Origin: an uncultured Bacteroidales bacterium
Lineage (GTDB): Bacteria > Bacteroidota > Bacteroidia > Bacteroidales > Bacteroidaceae
NCBI GenBank assembly: GCA_902779165.1
Contig: CACZAN010000017.1
Location: 62,001-126,000 of the forward strand
Direction of reading: 5' to 3'
DNA length: 64,000 bases
Shown in pieces: positions 1 to 7,285 of the stretch. A program made the translations under genes and the position numbers. Numbering within the stretch: position 1 is the first letter of the stretch; every line of letters begins with the position of its first letter. Below the pieces are notes generated by a model, which had not been told where the DNA came from, did not search any database, and saw only the letters and a program-made list of their open reading frames with translations.

Positions 1-621
1 CGGGAGAAGTATCCTTGTACTGCTCCGGCCCGACTGCGAATCGGTCCTGACTGGATTGCTTATGCCGGCAACTGGATGACCGAGTACGAACGGACACGCA
101 ATGAGAAGTACCTGAAGAAAATCCAGGCGGGGATGAAAAGCATCGCAGCTCTGCCCAAAGGAATGTTCACGGGACCGGGAGTGCTCGGCTTTGATCCTGC
201 AACGGGCATCCTCAGCTATGAGGGCGACACCGCCGTCATCTCCAACAGCCACCTGATGTTCATCATGGGTGGTTTCGAGTTGATGCATGAATTGATGGAA
301 CTGGTGCCTGACGAGCAGTTCGAAGCCTGTTATCTCGACCACAATGCCCGTTATCATCAGATTACCAGAAACCACTTCCGTATCAGTCGTCTCAAGGGCT
401 ATGCTGCCGCCAAGAACAATGACCGCGCTATGGCAGAAGATACGTGGAAGGATATGTGGCGCTACAGCAATGCAGAGCAACACTACCGCTTCGATCCACA
501 TCCGCTGTTACCACCCGAAGTACCACAACCTATGACCGAAAGTGTGGAAACGACCACGAACGACTGTGCCCTCTGGTCGCTCGATGCTATTTACCTATTA
601 GAAGTTATCCCTCAAGAATGA
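1..621 (+). CDS. C-terminal part of a probable exo-rhamnogalacturonan lyase-type protein (partial)
   Basis: The reading frame is open from the first base of the window, so the start lies upstream. The 206 visible residues hold a mixed helical tail (residues LMFIMGGFELMHELMEL, then a YLDHNARYHQITRNHFRISRLKGY stretch split over about 340-410) that resembles the last domain of the PcRGLX/YetA-like (PL26) family. I recognise this from family memory and no catalytic residue lies in the visible part. The stop overlaps the next start (ATGA), which implies translational coupling to the DUF4861-type gene. Together they suggest a pectin (rhamnogalacturonan) utilisation set. It could instead be another secreted polysaccharide-active protein. 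Confidence 0.5.
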   Translation, partial: REKYPCTAPARLRIGPDWIAYAGNWMTEYERTRNEKYLKKIQAGMKSIAALPKGMFTGPGVLGFDPATGILSYEGDTAVISNSHLMFIMGGFELMHELMELVPDEQFEACYLDHNARYHQITRNHFRISRLKGYAAAKNNDRAMAEDTWKDMWRYSNAEQHYRFDPHPLLPPEVPQPMTESVETTTNDCALWSLDAIYLLEVIPQE

Positions 622-1850
622 AACAGCTCATCACCCTCTTTGCGCTCCTGCCGATAGCGGCTGCGGCGCAGACTTTCAAAGTCGAAGTTTCCAATCCCTC
701 CAATACAGACCGTAAGGACGTTCCCGTGGTTGTCGACCTGCATAAAACTCTGAAGAAGAAAGCCGCCACCGTCCTTTCGGCAGAGGTCACCGCCCCTACC
801 CTCACAGGGCAGGGGAGCGGGTTGATTCCCTGCCAGCTTGATGACCTCGACGGCGACCTGATTCCCGATGAGCTCTGCTTCGTCTGCGATGTTCCAGCTC
901 GCTCTGCTGCCACCTTTGAGGTCGTGTGCTCTGCTGTTTCTCCGCAGAAAGATTATTCTCCTCGCACGGCAGCCTTCATGAAAGTTTGGGACCGCAAATA
1001 CCGCTATCCCTATATCAACAGCATTGAATATCAGGGCCGCAACGAACCCCTCGCCACCTACGACGCCATCTATGGTCATGGTGCGCAGTGGGAATCGGAG
1101 CTCGTAGGCTTCCGTGTCTATATGGACCATCGCCAGAGTATCGATATCTATGGCAAACCCACTCCCCAGCTCGTCCTCGACCAGACCAATTTCTATAGTA
1201 CGCGCGAAGATATTGCCGAAGGACGGGGTTGCGACATTCTCTTTGCAGGTCCCAGCGTGGGAGCCGGTTCCTTCCGTGGATACCTCAATGGTCAGCCTAC
1301 GTATGTCGATGAGGTCGAGGCACGTGGTCAGCGTGTTTTGGCCTCTGGGCCTGTGCGCGCTATCGTGGAGGTGACAGACCGCAATTGGAGCTACGACGGC
1401 CGCCGTCTGCAGATGCGTCAGCTCTATACCCTTTATGCCGGACATCGCGACGTCGTAGTGGATATCCAGTTGGCTGGTGCTGATGTCAACCGTCTTTCAT
1501 TCTGTACGGGTGTGCAGAAACTGGAACTTGAGAACGAAGGGCTCATGGACCGCACCACCCCGCTTGTCGGCTCCTGGGGAAAAAACGTTCCCGATAAGGC
1601 GGCAGAGGATCTTGTGGAGGGAGTCGGATTGGGCGTCAGCGTCGAAACAAAATACTTGAAATCGAAGAAGGAAGATGCCTATAACTACCTCACAATCCTC
1701 CGTCCCGTCGATGGTCGCATCCGTTATCATCTGGCTATCTGTGCTCTGATGGAGCGCGATGGGTTTAGGGATTCCCGCAGTTGGTTCGACTGGCTGAGGC
1801 AGTGGCAGACAGAACTGAATCACCCTTGCACCATAAAAATAAAGCGCTGA
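618..1850 (+). CDS. Secreted DUF4861-family protein
   Basis: The start is set at 618: ATG overlaps the upstream stop (ATGA) and opens a signal peptide (MKQLITLFALLPIAAAAQ). An upstream in-frame ATG at 444 would lie inside the preceding gene and has no signal. The mature part contains PVVVDLHK, IPCQLDDLDGDLIPDELCF and a VDIQLAGADVNRLSFCTGVQKL region, typical of DUF4861 proteins, which in Bacteroidales sit in pectin and uronic-acid loci. The biochemical role is unknown; a periplasmic or surface role in glycan breakdown is inferred. Residues about 56-67 (APTLTGQGSGLI) are encoded by a small hairpin-forming CCCTaCCCT-cac-AGGGcAGGG stretch at 793-813 and may be a short repeat insertion. A bidirectional terminator overlaps the stop. 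Confidence 0.7.
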   Translation: MKQLITLFALLPIAAAAQTFKVEVSNPSNTDRKDVPVVVDLHKTLKKKAATVLSAEVTAPTLTGQGSGLIPCQLDDLDGDLIPDELCFVCDVPARSAATFEVVCSAVSPQKDYSPRTAAFMKVWDRKYRYPYINSIEYQGRNEPLATYDAIYGHGAQWESELVGFRVYMDHRQSIDIYGKPTPQLVLDQTNFYSTREDIAEGRGCDILFAGPSVGAGSFRGYLNGQPTYVDEVEARGQRVLASGPVRAIVEVTDRNWSYDGRRLQMRQLYTLYAGHRDVVVDIQLAGADVNRLSFCTGVQKLELENEGLMDRTTPLVGSWGKNVPDKAAEDLVEGVGLGVSVETKYLKSKKEDAYNYLTILRPVDGRIRYHLAICALMERDGFRDSRSWFDWLRQWQTELNHPCTIKIKR

Positions 1851-1870
1851 GGCCTCGGCCCCGGCGCTTT
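1841..1870. terminator. Bidirectional hairpin terminator
   Basis: AAAGCGC and GCGCTTT arms enclose an inner GGCC-tc-GGCC stem. It lies between the convergent DUF4861 gene and the outer-membrane protein gene at 1899, with A/T runs on both sides. Confidence 0.7.
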
Positions 1871-1898
1871 GCTTTGCTACGAACAACGGACAGCTTTC

Positions 1899-2411
1899 TT
1901 AGAAACGATAGGCGATGCCAATGTTGAAGACGCTGTGGCCGTAGTCGTTCGTAATCATGTATTTGTACTGGAGGTTGGCTGCAATGTTGGGCGTGATGTC
2001 GTACTGGAAGCCGACACCCACATTGGCGCCGACACGGAATTTGCCCGTATCGTCGAAATGGAAATGGCGGTGCCACAAGGCGATACCTACCACGGGATAG
2101 ACGTGCAGTCCATATTTCATGGGAAGGACATAGGGATGAATGTCGAGGTCGATGTCCCAGTCGCTGACTTCCTTGCTCTTGAAGAAGTAATTGAAGGCGA
2201 GTTCTGCGCGCACGCGTGATGCAATATAGTATTGCAGACGCGGAACCTGAATACCGAAATTAGTTGCTCCTGCACCAAATCCGAGGTCTAATCCAAGACC
2301 AATAGCCCAGTCGCCACCTTCGGCTTCAGATTCATTCGAGTAGTAGTAATCCTGCGCAAACATTCCGAGACTCAGCACGGCGGCGCAAATAGTCATAAGA
2401 AAACGTTTCAT
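1899..2411 (-). CDS. Small outer-membrane beta-barrel protein
   Basis: A 170-residue protein with a signal peptide (MKRFLMTICAAVLSLGMFAQ) and alternating aromatic/polar strands ending in IGIAYRF, the C-terminal aromatic residue expected of BAM-assembled barrels. The size and pattern fit the OMP_b-brl (OmpX/OmpW-like) group. Start chosen at the signal-peptide Met (2411); an in-frame Met at 2477 would add residues unlike a signal sequence and would place the -7 box inside the gene. Function beyond outer-membrane location cannot be told. Monocistronic, convergent with the DUF4861 gene. Confidence 0.75.
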   Translation of the reverse strand: MKRFLMTICAAVLSLGMFAQDYYYSNESEAEGGDWAIGLGLDLGFGAGATNFGIQVPRLQYYIASRVRAELAFNYFFKSKEVSDWDIDLDIHPYVLPMKYGLHVYPVVGIALWHRHFHFDDTGKFRVGANVGVGFQYDITPNIAANLQYKYMITNDYGHSVFNIGIAYRF

Positions 2412-2448
2412 AATCTTGTTTTTTGTTAAATAATGCTCTTTCTGCCTG

Positions 2449-2456
2449 CAAATATA
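2449..2456 (-). promoter_or_regulatory. Promoter -7 box (TATATTTG)
   Basis: On the minus strand this reads TATATTTG, matching the Bacteroidetes TAnnTTTG box, about 38 bases before the outer-membrane protein start at 2411. Confidence 0.6.
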
Positions 2457-2532
2457 GGTAATTCTCACCATATACACTGCCTTTTTATGAAAATATTATG
2501 TTTTTTGTGCGGCAAATACCGACTTTTCTTAC

Positions 2533-2540
2533 TATTTTTG
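2533..2540 (+). promoter_or_regulatory. Promoter -7 box of the tat operon (TATTTTTG)
   Basis: TATTTTTG followed by CAGC, 40 bases before tatA; fits TAnnTTTG. It probably drives tatA, tatC and the iron-sulfur genes downstream. Confidence 0.6.
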
Positions 2541-2580
2541 CAGCAAATAAACCCTAAACCCAACTTAAAACAAACCAAAA

Positions 2581-2769
2581 ATGAACTTAGGAACTCCCGA
2601 AATCATTCTCATCGCCCTCGTTGTGCTGCTGCTCTTCGGAGGCAAGAAGATTCCAGAACTGATGAAAGGTCTTGGCAAAGGTGTCAAGAGCTTCAAGGAT
2701 GGCGTGAAAGGACTTGATGACGAAGTCAAGGACAGCGCCACTTACGACAAAGCTGAAACCTCGAAGTGA
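2581..2769 (+). CDS. tatA: Twin-arginine translocase subunit TatA
   Basis: A 62-residue protein with a short N-terminal transmembrane helix ([12 protein letters not shown]), the [16 protein letters not shown] amphipathic helix with the conserved F-G pair, and a short acidic/basic tail: the classical TatA/E layout. It forms the pore-forming oligomer of the Tat pathway, which exports folded proteins with RR signals. The stop overlaps the tatC start (ATGA). No tatB-like second copy is seen, which fits the minimal TatA-TatC systems of Bacteroidetes. Two likely Tat substrates or Tat-dependent proteins are encoded just downstream. Confidence 0.93.
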   Translation: MNLGTPEIILIALVVLLLFGGKKIPELMKGLGKGVKSFKDGVKGLDDEVKDSATYDKAETSK

Positions 2770-3596
2770 TGGAAGAGCAGATGACCTTCTGGGATCATCT
2801 CGACATCCTGAGGGGAAGCATCATCAGGGTGCTCGTGGCGGCAGTTCTTATGGGCGTCGGAGTGTTCTTCCTGAAGGAGTATCTCTTCGATCTCGTCCTG
2901 TGGCCTCGCGACAGCAGCTTTCCCACCTATCGGTTGCTGGGGGCGGAGGAATTCCACATCCGCCTTGTCAACACCGAGCTGACGGAGCAGTTCATGATCC
3001 ACATGAAGGTGTCGCTCGTCATGGGACTGTTGGTGGCTTCTCCCTACATCATCTACGTCCTCTTCCGCTTCATCTCACCTGCCCTCTATGACAACGAACG
3101 GCGTGCCAGTATCCGTCTGGTAGGTGCCGCCTATGCGATGTTTATGGTTGGCATCGTCATCAACTACTTCCTCATTTTTCCGCTTACGGTTCGCTTCCTG
3201 GGCACCTATAGCGTGAGCAGTGAGGTCGAGACGATGCTCACCCTCAGCAGTTACATCGACACGCTGCTGCTGATGTCGCTGGTTTTTGGCATCGTCTTCG
3301 AGATACCCGTCATCGCATGGCTTCTCGCCCGCTTCGGAATGCTGAAGCACACATGGATGTCGCAGTATCGCCGCCATGCCGTTGTTGCTATCCTTGTCAT
3401 CGCTGCGATTATTACCCCGACGGCAGATATTATGACACTGCTCGTTGTCTCTCTCCCCATCTGGCTCCTCTATGAAGTCAGTATCTGGATTGTCAAATTT
3501 ACAAACACGACCTCTAACCCAACTGAAGAATGCTCAGAAGAATCCGAACCTTCTTCGCCGTCGTTACCCTCCTCGGCGTCACCCTCCTCTTCTTAG
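2769..3596 (+). CDS. tatC: Twin-arginine translocase subunit TatC
   Basis: About 275 residues with the TatC signature at the N-terminus (MTFWDHLDILRGSIIRV, the E/D-H-L-x-x-L-R motif in variant form) and six hydrophobic segments. TatC is the receptor that recognises the twin-arginine signal. Start at 2769 (ATG overlapping the tatA stop). The last 22 or so residues are Ser/Pro/Glu-rich (EESEPSSPSLPSSASPSSS) and are encoded in a 67-base overlap with the next gene. That tail is probably not structurally conserved and may be there only because of the overlap. Confidence 0.93.
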   Translation: MEEQMTFWDHLDILRGSIIRVLVAAVLMGVGVFFLKEYLFDLVLWPRDSSFPTYRLLGAEEFHIRLVNTELTEQFMIHMKVSLVMGLLVASPYIIYVLFRFISPALYDNERRASIRLVGAAYAMFMVGIVINYFLIFPLTVRFLGTYSVSSEVETMLTLSSYIDTLLLMSLVFGIVFEIPVIAWLLARFGMLKHTWMSQYRRHAVVAILVIAAIITPTADIMTLLVVSLPIWLLYEVSIWIVKFTNTTSNPTEECSEESEPSSPSLPSSASPSSS

Positions 3597-5107
3597 ACAT
3601 CAGTGGATTCCTCCACACCTACCTCGGCTGGCTGGCAAAGATACAGTTCCTGCCAGCTGTGCTGGCATTGAATGTGGGCGTCATAGTTGCCCTCATCGTG
3701 CTCACCCTCGTTTTTGGCCGCATCTATTGTTCTGTCATCTGCCCTCTGGGCATCATGCAGGACATCTTTGCGCGCCTGCGCCCGCGAAAGAATAAAAAGG
3801 TAGGGCACTACAGCTATTCGCCCGAGGTACGCTGGTTGCGTTATCCTGTGCTGGTGCTGTTCATCCTTGCTGTCATTGCAGGCTTCGGCTCTTTTGTGGC
3901 TCTGCTGGCTCCCTACAGCAGTTTCGGCCGCATCGTGGTGAACCTGCTGCGCCCGCTTTATGAATGGGGCAACAATGGACTTGCAGCTATTGCTGAGCAC
4001 TACGACAGCTATGCCTTCTATTCTACGGATGTGTGGCTTCGCAGTCTGCCCACCTTCTTCATTGCTGTGGCGACAGTGGTGCTCCTATTCGTCCTTGCCT
4101 GGGTGGGAGGTCGCACCTACTGCAACACCATCTGTCCCGTCGGCACCTTCCTCAGCTTCATCTCTCGGTTCTCTTTCCTGAAGGTTCGTTTCGACGTGGA
4201 GAAATGCCGCAATTGTTCTGCCTGTACCAAGGCGTGCAAGGCTGCCTGCATCGATTTCAAGAATCACAGCGTCGATTACTCCCGCTGTGTTGTCTGTGGC
4301 AACTGCATCGATGCCTGCAAGTTCGGGGCGTTGAAGTATGATGTGCCAAGGTTGCACCCGGACTCTCCCCCCGCCCTCCCTGTTAGGGAGGGAGCGGTTA
4401 CCAATGACTCTTGTAATGCGGATGCCCGCTCAGAACATTCTGCTCCCTCCCTAACAGGGAGGGCGGGGGGAGAGTCTGCTCTTTCTCGCCGCTCCTTCCT
4501 CATTGGTGCTTCCCTTGCCACCACCACAGCTCTCGCTCAGGAAGCGAAGCTGAAAGTGGATGGAGGACTCGCTGAAATCGAGGACAAGAAGGCGCCGGAG
4601 CGCAAGACACCCCTTGTTCCGCCGGGTGCCCTCTCTGCAAAGAACTTCGCCCAGCATTGCACGGGCTGCCAGCTTTGTGTTGCCCAGTGCCCCAATCAGG
4701 TGCTTCGTCCGTCCACGGGTCTGATGACCCTGATGCAGCCGGAGATGAGCTATGAGCGTGGCTACTGCCGTCCGGAGTGTAACCTCTGTTCAGAGGTCTG
4801 TCCGGCAGGGGCTATCCGCCCCATCACGGTGGAAGAGAAGTCCTCTGTCCAGATAGGTCACGCCGTCTGGATTAAAGATAACTGTCTGGCGGCGAACGAT
4901 GGCGTGGAGTGCGACAACTGTGCTCGTCACTGCCCCGTAGGAGCCATTCAGATGGTGCCTCTCAATCCTGACGACGAGCTGGGTGCCTATGTTCCTGCTG
5001 TCAATGAAGCTACCTGCATCGGTTGCGGTGCCTGCGAGAATCTTTGTCCCGCACGTCCCTTCTCTGCAATTTATGTCGAAGGTCACGAAGTACACAAGGA
5101 GATTTAA
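3530..5107 (+). CDS. NapH/NapG-like fused membrane-periplasmic iron-sulfur protein
   Basis: 525 residues. The N-terminal half is NapH/CcoG-like (Fer4_5): four or five transmembrane segments with two CxxxCP loops (YCSVICPLG, YCNTICPVG), then two ferredoxin motifs (CRNCSACTKACKAAC, CVVCGNCIDAC). At residues 319-337 comes an internal Tat-type signal (S-RR-SFLIGASLATTTALAQ, RR at 320-321), followed by a NapG-like half with four further Cx2Cx2Cx3C clusters (CTGCQLCVAQCP, CNLCSEVCP, CDNCARHCP, CIGCGACENLCP). Inference: an electron-transfer protein that passes electrons from quinol/cytoplasm to a periplasmic acceptor, its C-terminal half exported by the adjacent TatAC. A 116-bp palindromic repeat is inserted in frame at residues about 278-316, between the two halves. 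Fifteen bases separate it from the next gene. Confidence 0.8.
   Translation: MLRRIRTFFAVVTLLGVTLLFLDISGFLHTYLGWLAKIQFLPAVLALNVGVIVALIVLTLVFGRIYCSVICPLGIMQDIFARLRPRKNKKVGHYSYSPEVRWLRYPVLVLFILAVIAGFGSFVALLAPYSSFGRIVVNLLRPLYEWGNNGLAAIAEHYDSYAFYSTDVWLRSLPTFFIAVATVVLLFVLAWVGGRTYCNTICPVGTFLSFISRFSFLKVRFDVEKCRNCSACTKACKAACIDFKNHSVDYSRCVVCGNCIDACKFGALKYDVPRLHPDSPPALPVREGAVTNDSCNADARSEHSAPSLTGRAGGESALSRRSFLIGASLATTTALAQEAKLKVDGGLAEIEDKKAPERKTPLVPPGALSAKNFAQHCTGCQLCVAQCPNQVLRPSTGLMTLMQPEMSYERGYCRPECNLCSEVCPAGAIRPITVEEKSSVQIGHAVWIKDNCLAANDGVECDNCARHCPVGAIQMVPLNPDDELGAYVPAVNEATCIGCGACENLCPARPFSAIYVEGHEVHKEI
4361..4476. repeat. Palindromic repeat inserted in frame in the iron-sulfur gene
   Basis: The ends are perfect 35-bp inverted repeats starting GACTCTCCCCCCGCCCTCCC; each arm also holds the small palindrome CCCTCCCTgttAGGGAGGG. 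It encodes a Pro/Gly/Arg-rich linker (DSPPALPVREG ... PSLTGRAGGES) without a stop. A related copy is intergenic at 17943-18133. Confidence 0.85.
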
Positions 5108-5121
5108 AAGAAAAGAGAAAG

Positions 5122-6549
5122 ATGAATAAGACCATATCCCGCCGCAATTTCCTGAAATATCTGGCCGGTAGCGCTGCGGCCGCTGTTCCGGCTTCTGCCC
5201 TTCTCACGTCCTGCAAGCCGGGTTCTTCATCCGAGCCCTCTGGGGATGCGATGACCACCCGCGTCAACCCCAATACCGGCGATGTCGTATCGCTCCTCGG
5301 CTATGGCATGATGCGTTTGCCCGAGCTCCCAAAGGGCACTCCCGACGATCCGGTGACAGGTCCCTTCGACCAGGAGATGATCAATCGCCAGATAGACTAC
5401 GCCCTTGCGCACGGTGTCAACTATTTCGACACCAGCCCCGTCTATTGCCGCGGTCTCAGCGAGCGTTGCACGGGCATAGCCCTCAAGCGCTATCCTCGCG
5501 ATAAGTATTTCATAGCCACCAAGCTCTCGAATTTTGGCAGCAATCAGTGGGCGCTGGAGCCTTCGCAGGCGATGTTCGAGAACTCCCTGAAGGAACTGCA
5601 GACCGACTATGTCGACTACCTCCTGCTTCATAGCACAGGTGGCGGCGGTCGCGATCCCGAGACGAACGAGAACCTCAGCGGTCTGGAAGTCTGCAAGCGC
5701 CGCTTCATTGACAACGGTCTCACCGACTGGCTCGTGGAGCAGAAGCAGAAAGGCCGAATCCGCAACCTCGGCTTCTCATGGCATGGGGATTATCGTGCTT
5801 TCGAATACCTGTTGCAGCTGCACGACGAAGGGCGCTTCCACTGGGATTTCGTGCAGATAGAGCTCAACTACCTCGACTGGTTCTATGCCAACGAGATCAA
5901 CGGCACCAACGTGGATGCCGTCATTCTCTACGACGAACTCCACAAGCGCGGCATTCCTGCCGTCATCATGGAACCGCTGTTGGGAGGACGCTTGGCAAAT
6001 GTCAGCGACGAGGTGGCTGCCGAGCTCAAGCAGCGCGACCCCGAGGCCACCATAGCCTCCTGGGCATTCCGCTTCGCAGGTTCTCCCGAAGGCGTACTCA
6101 CCGTTCTCAGCGGCATGACTTATATGGAACACCTCGAGGAGAACGTTCGCACCTACAGCCCCTTGCAGCCCATTACCGAGGAGGAGAACGACTTCCTCCT
6201 GCATGTCGCAGAGCTCATCTTCGGACAGAAGGAAATCCCCTGTACTGCCTGTCAGTATTGTATGCCTTGTCCCTATGGTCTTGACATCCCTGGTAACTTC
6301 ACGCACTACAACCGCTGCATCCGCGAGGGCAACGTGCCGCAGTCCAGCGGTTCGCCCACCTACCGCCGCCAGCGACGTGCCTTCCTCGTGGGGCTCGACC
6401 GTAGTGTGCCTCGTCTGCGCCAGGCCAGTCATTGCATCGGCTGCAACCAGTGTACTTCCCACTGCCCACAGCAGATCGACATCCCCCGCGAGCTCCGTCG
6501 TATAGACGCCTATGCCGAACAACTGCGAAGAGAGGGCGGCCCCCTGTAA
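5122..6549 (+). CDS. Tat-exported aldo/keto reductase with C-terminal ferredoxin motifs
   Basis: 475 residues from ATG 5122, which opens a clear twin-arginine signal (SRRNFLKYLAGSAAAA) ending in a lipobox-like LLTSC, so probably a Tat lipoprotein. The middle is an aldo/keto reductase barrel (LGYGMMRLPELPKG, YFDTSPVYCRGLSE, DYVDYLLLHS, NLGFSWHG). The C-terminus has two cysteine clusters, CTACQYCMPCPYGLDIP and CIGCNQCTSHCPQQIDIP, as in the 4Fe-4S-containing AKR group. Being Tat-exported with cofactors fits the tatAC genes in the same operon, and the preceding iron-sulfur protein is a likely electron donor (inference). The in-frame codons upstream of 5122 overlap the previous gene and are not likely translated. 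Confidence 0.88.
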   Translation: MNKTISRRNFLKYLAGSAAAAVPASALLTSCKPGSSSEPSGDAMTTRVNPNTGDVVSLLGYGMMRLPELPKGTPDDPVTGPFDQEMINRQIDYALAHGVNYFDTSPVYCRGLSERCTGIALKRYPRDKYFIATKLSNFGSNQWALEPSQAMFENSLKELQTDYVDYLLLHSTGGGGRDPETNENLSGLEVCKRRFIDNGLTDWLVEQKQKGRIRNLGFSWHGDYRAFEYLLQLHDEGRFHWDFVQIELNYLDWFYANEINGTNVDAVILYDELHKRGIPAVIMEPLLGGRLANVSDEVAAELKQRDPEATIASWAFRFAGSPEGVLTVLSGMTYMEHLEENVRTYSPLQPITEEENDFLLHVAELIFGQKEIPCTACQYCMPCPYGLDIPGNFTHYNRCIREGNVPQSSGSPTYRRQRRAFLVGLDRSVPRLRQASHCIGCNQCTSHCPQQIDIPRELRRIDAYAEQLRREGGPL

Positions 6550-6572
6550 TTGTCAATTGTCAATCATTAATC

Positions 6573-6607
6573 GTTAATTGTTAATTGTTAATTGTTAATT
6601 GTCAATT
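6573..6607. repeat. Heptamer tandem repeat (GTTAATT x4, then GTCAATT)
   Basis: Four perfect copies of GTTAATT and one variant lie between the aldo/keto reductase stop and the DUF1893 start at 6626; the preceding bases carry degenerate copies. AT-rich, no other signal seen. Confidence 0.75.
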
Positions 6608-6625
6608 TTTAATCGTCAATCGAAC

Positions 6626-7051
6626 ATGCTCTCTCTCATCTCCCTTCTCCATTCCACCCCCGACCTCTGTGGGGTCGTCCGTTCCGCCGATGGGCGCATC
6701 GCCGACTTCCATCGCAAGGGAGTGGTGGATCTCTACACCCTTGTCACCTCCAATCCCGCCTTCCTCCGTGGCGGACAGCTTGCCGACCGTGTTATTGGTC
6801 GTGGAGCCGCCCTGCTGGCTGTGAAGGGAGGGGTGACAGAGGTTTATGCCGACACCCTCAGCGAGCATGCGTTGGAGATTCTGCAAAAGGCAGATGTCCG
6901 GTATTCCTACGACAAGCTTGTCCCCCACATCACCAATTGGGCGGGAGACGGCATGTGTCTTGTCGAGGCACTCACCCTCGAGGTCAGCGACCCCGATGTC
7001 GCCCTGCCTCTCATCCACGATTTCCTTCAGGAGCGTGGAATCATAGGGTAG
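6626..7051 (+). CDS. DUF1893 family protein
   Basis: 141 residues (MLSLISLLHSTPDLCGVVRSADG...) with DFHRKGVVDLYTLV, RVIGRGAALLAVKGG and EVYADTLSEHALEIL, the pattern of DUF1893 proteins. The family has a deaminase-like fold in its one known structure (TM1506), but no activity is established. Start at 6626 chosen because it begins the conserved region; an in-frame start at 6599 lies in the heptamer repeat. Probably the last gene of the tat operon by orientation, although 76 bases with repeats separate it. Confidence 0.7.
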   Translation: MLSLISLLHSTPDLCGVVRSADGRIADFHRKGVVDLYTLVTSNPAFLRGGQLADRVIGRGAALLAVKGGVTEVYADTLSEHALEILQKADVRYSYDKLVPHITNWAGDGMCLVEALTLEVSDPDVALPLIHDFLQERGIIG

Positions 7052-7090
7052 GGGGGACGAGGTTTTGCCTGACAAATTACAAAAGGAAAC

Positions 7091-7270
7091 TCAAGTTTCG
7101 CTAGTATGCTCGCTCGAACTTTGTTCGCTTCGACTCTTCGAAGAACCAGCTGTAATACAAAGCCCCAGCGGGGCGTGACAATGGTAGCCTCCGTCAACAT
7201 CCTCATTACCAGCCATTGAAATGGCTGGCTACCATTGTCAGATGCCTACGGCATCACTTGCGAAACTTGA
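7091..7270. mobile_element. MITE-like repeat, copy A
   Basis: Ends in TCAAGTTTCG ... CGAAACTTGA (perfect 10-bp terminal inverted repeats), encodes nothing, and holds inner palindromes CCCCAGCGGGG and CAGCCATTNAATGGCTG-like. Its right half and the stretch ACCAGCTGTAATACAAAGCC match copy B (33437-33596) in reverse orientation. No transposase nearby. Confidence 0.7.
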
Positions 7271-7285
7271 AAAGGAAATAAATCA

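Noticed and set aside
444-617. Upstream start for the DUF4861 gene
   Set aside because: It lies inside the preceding gene; the signal peptide begins at 618 with an ATGA overlap.
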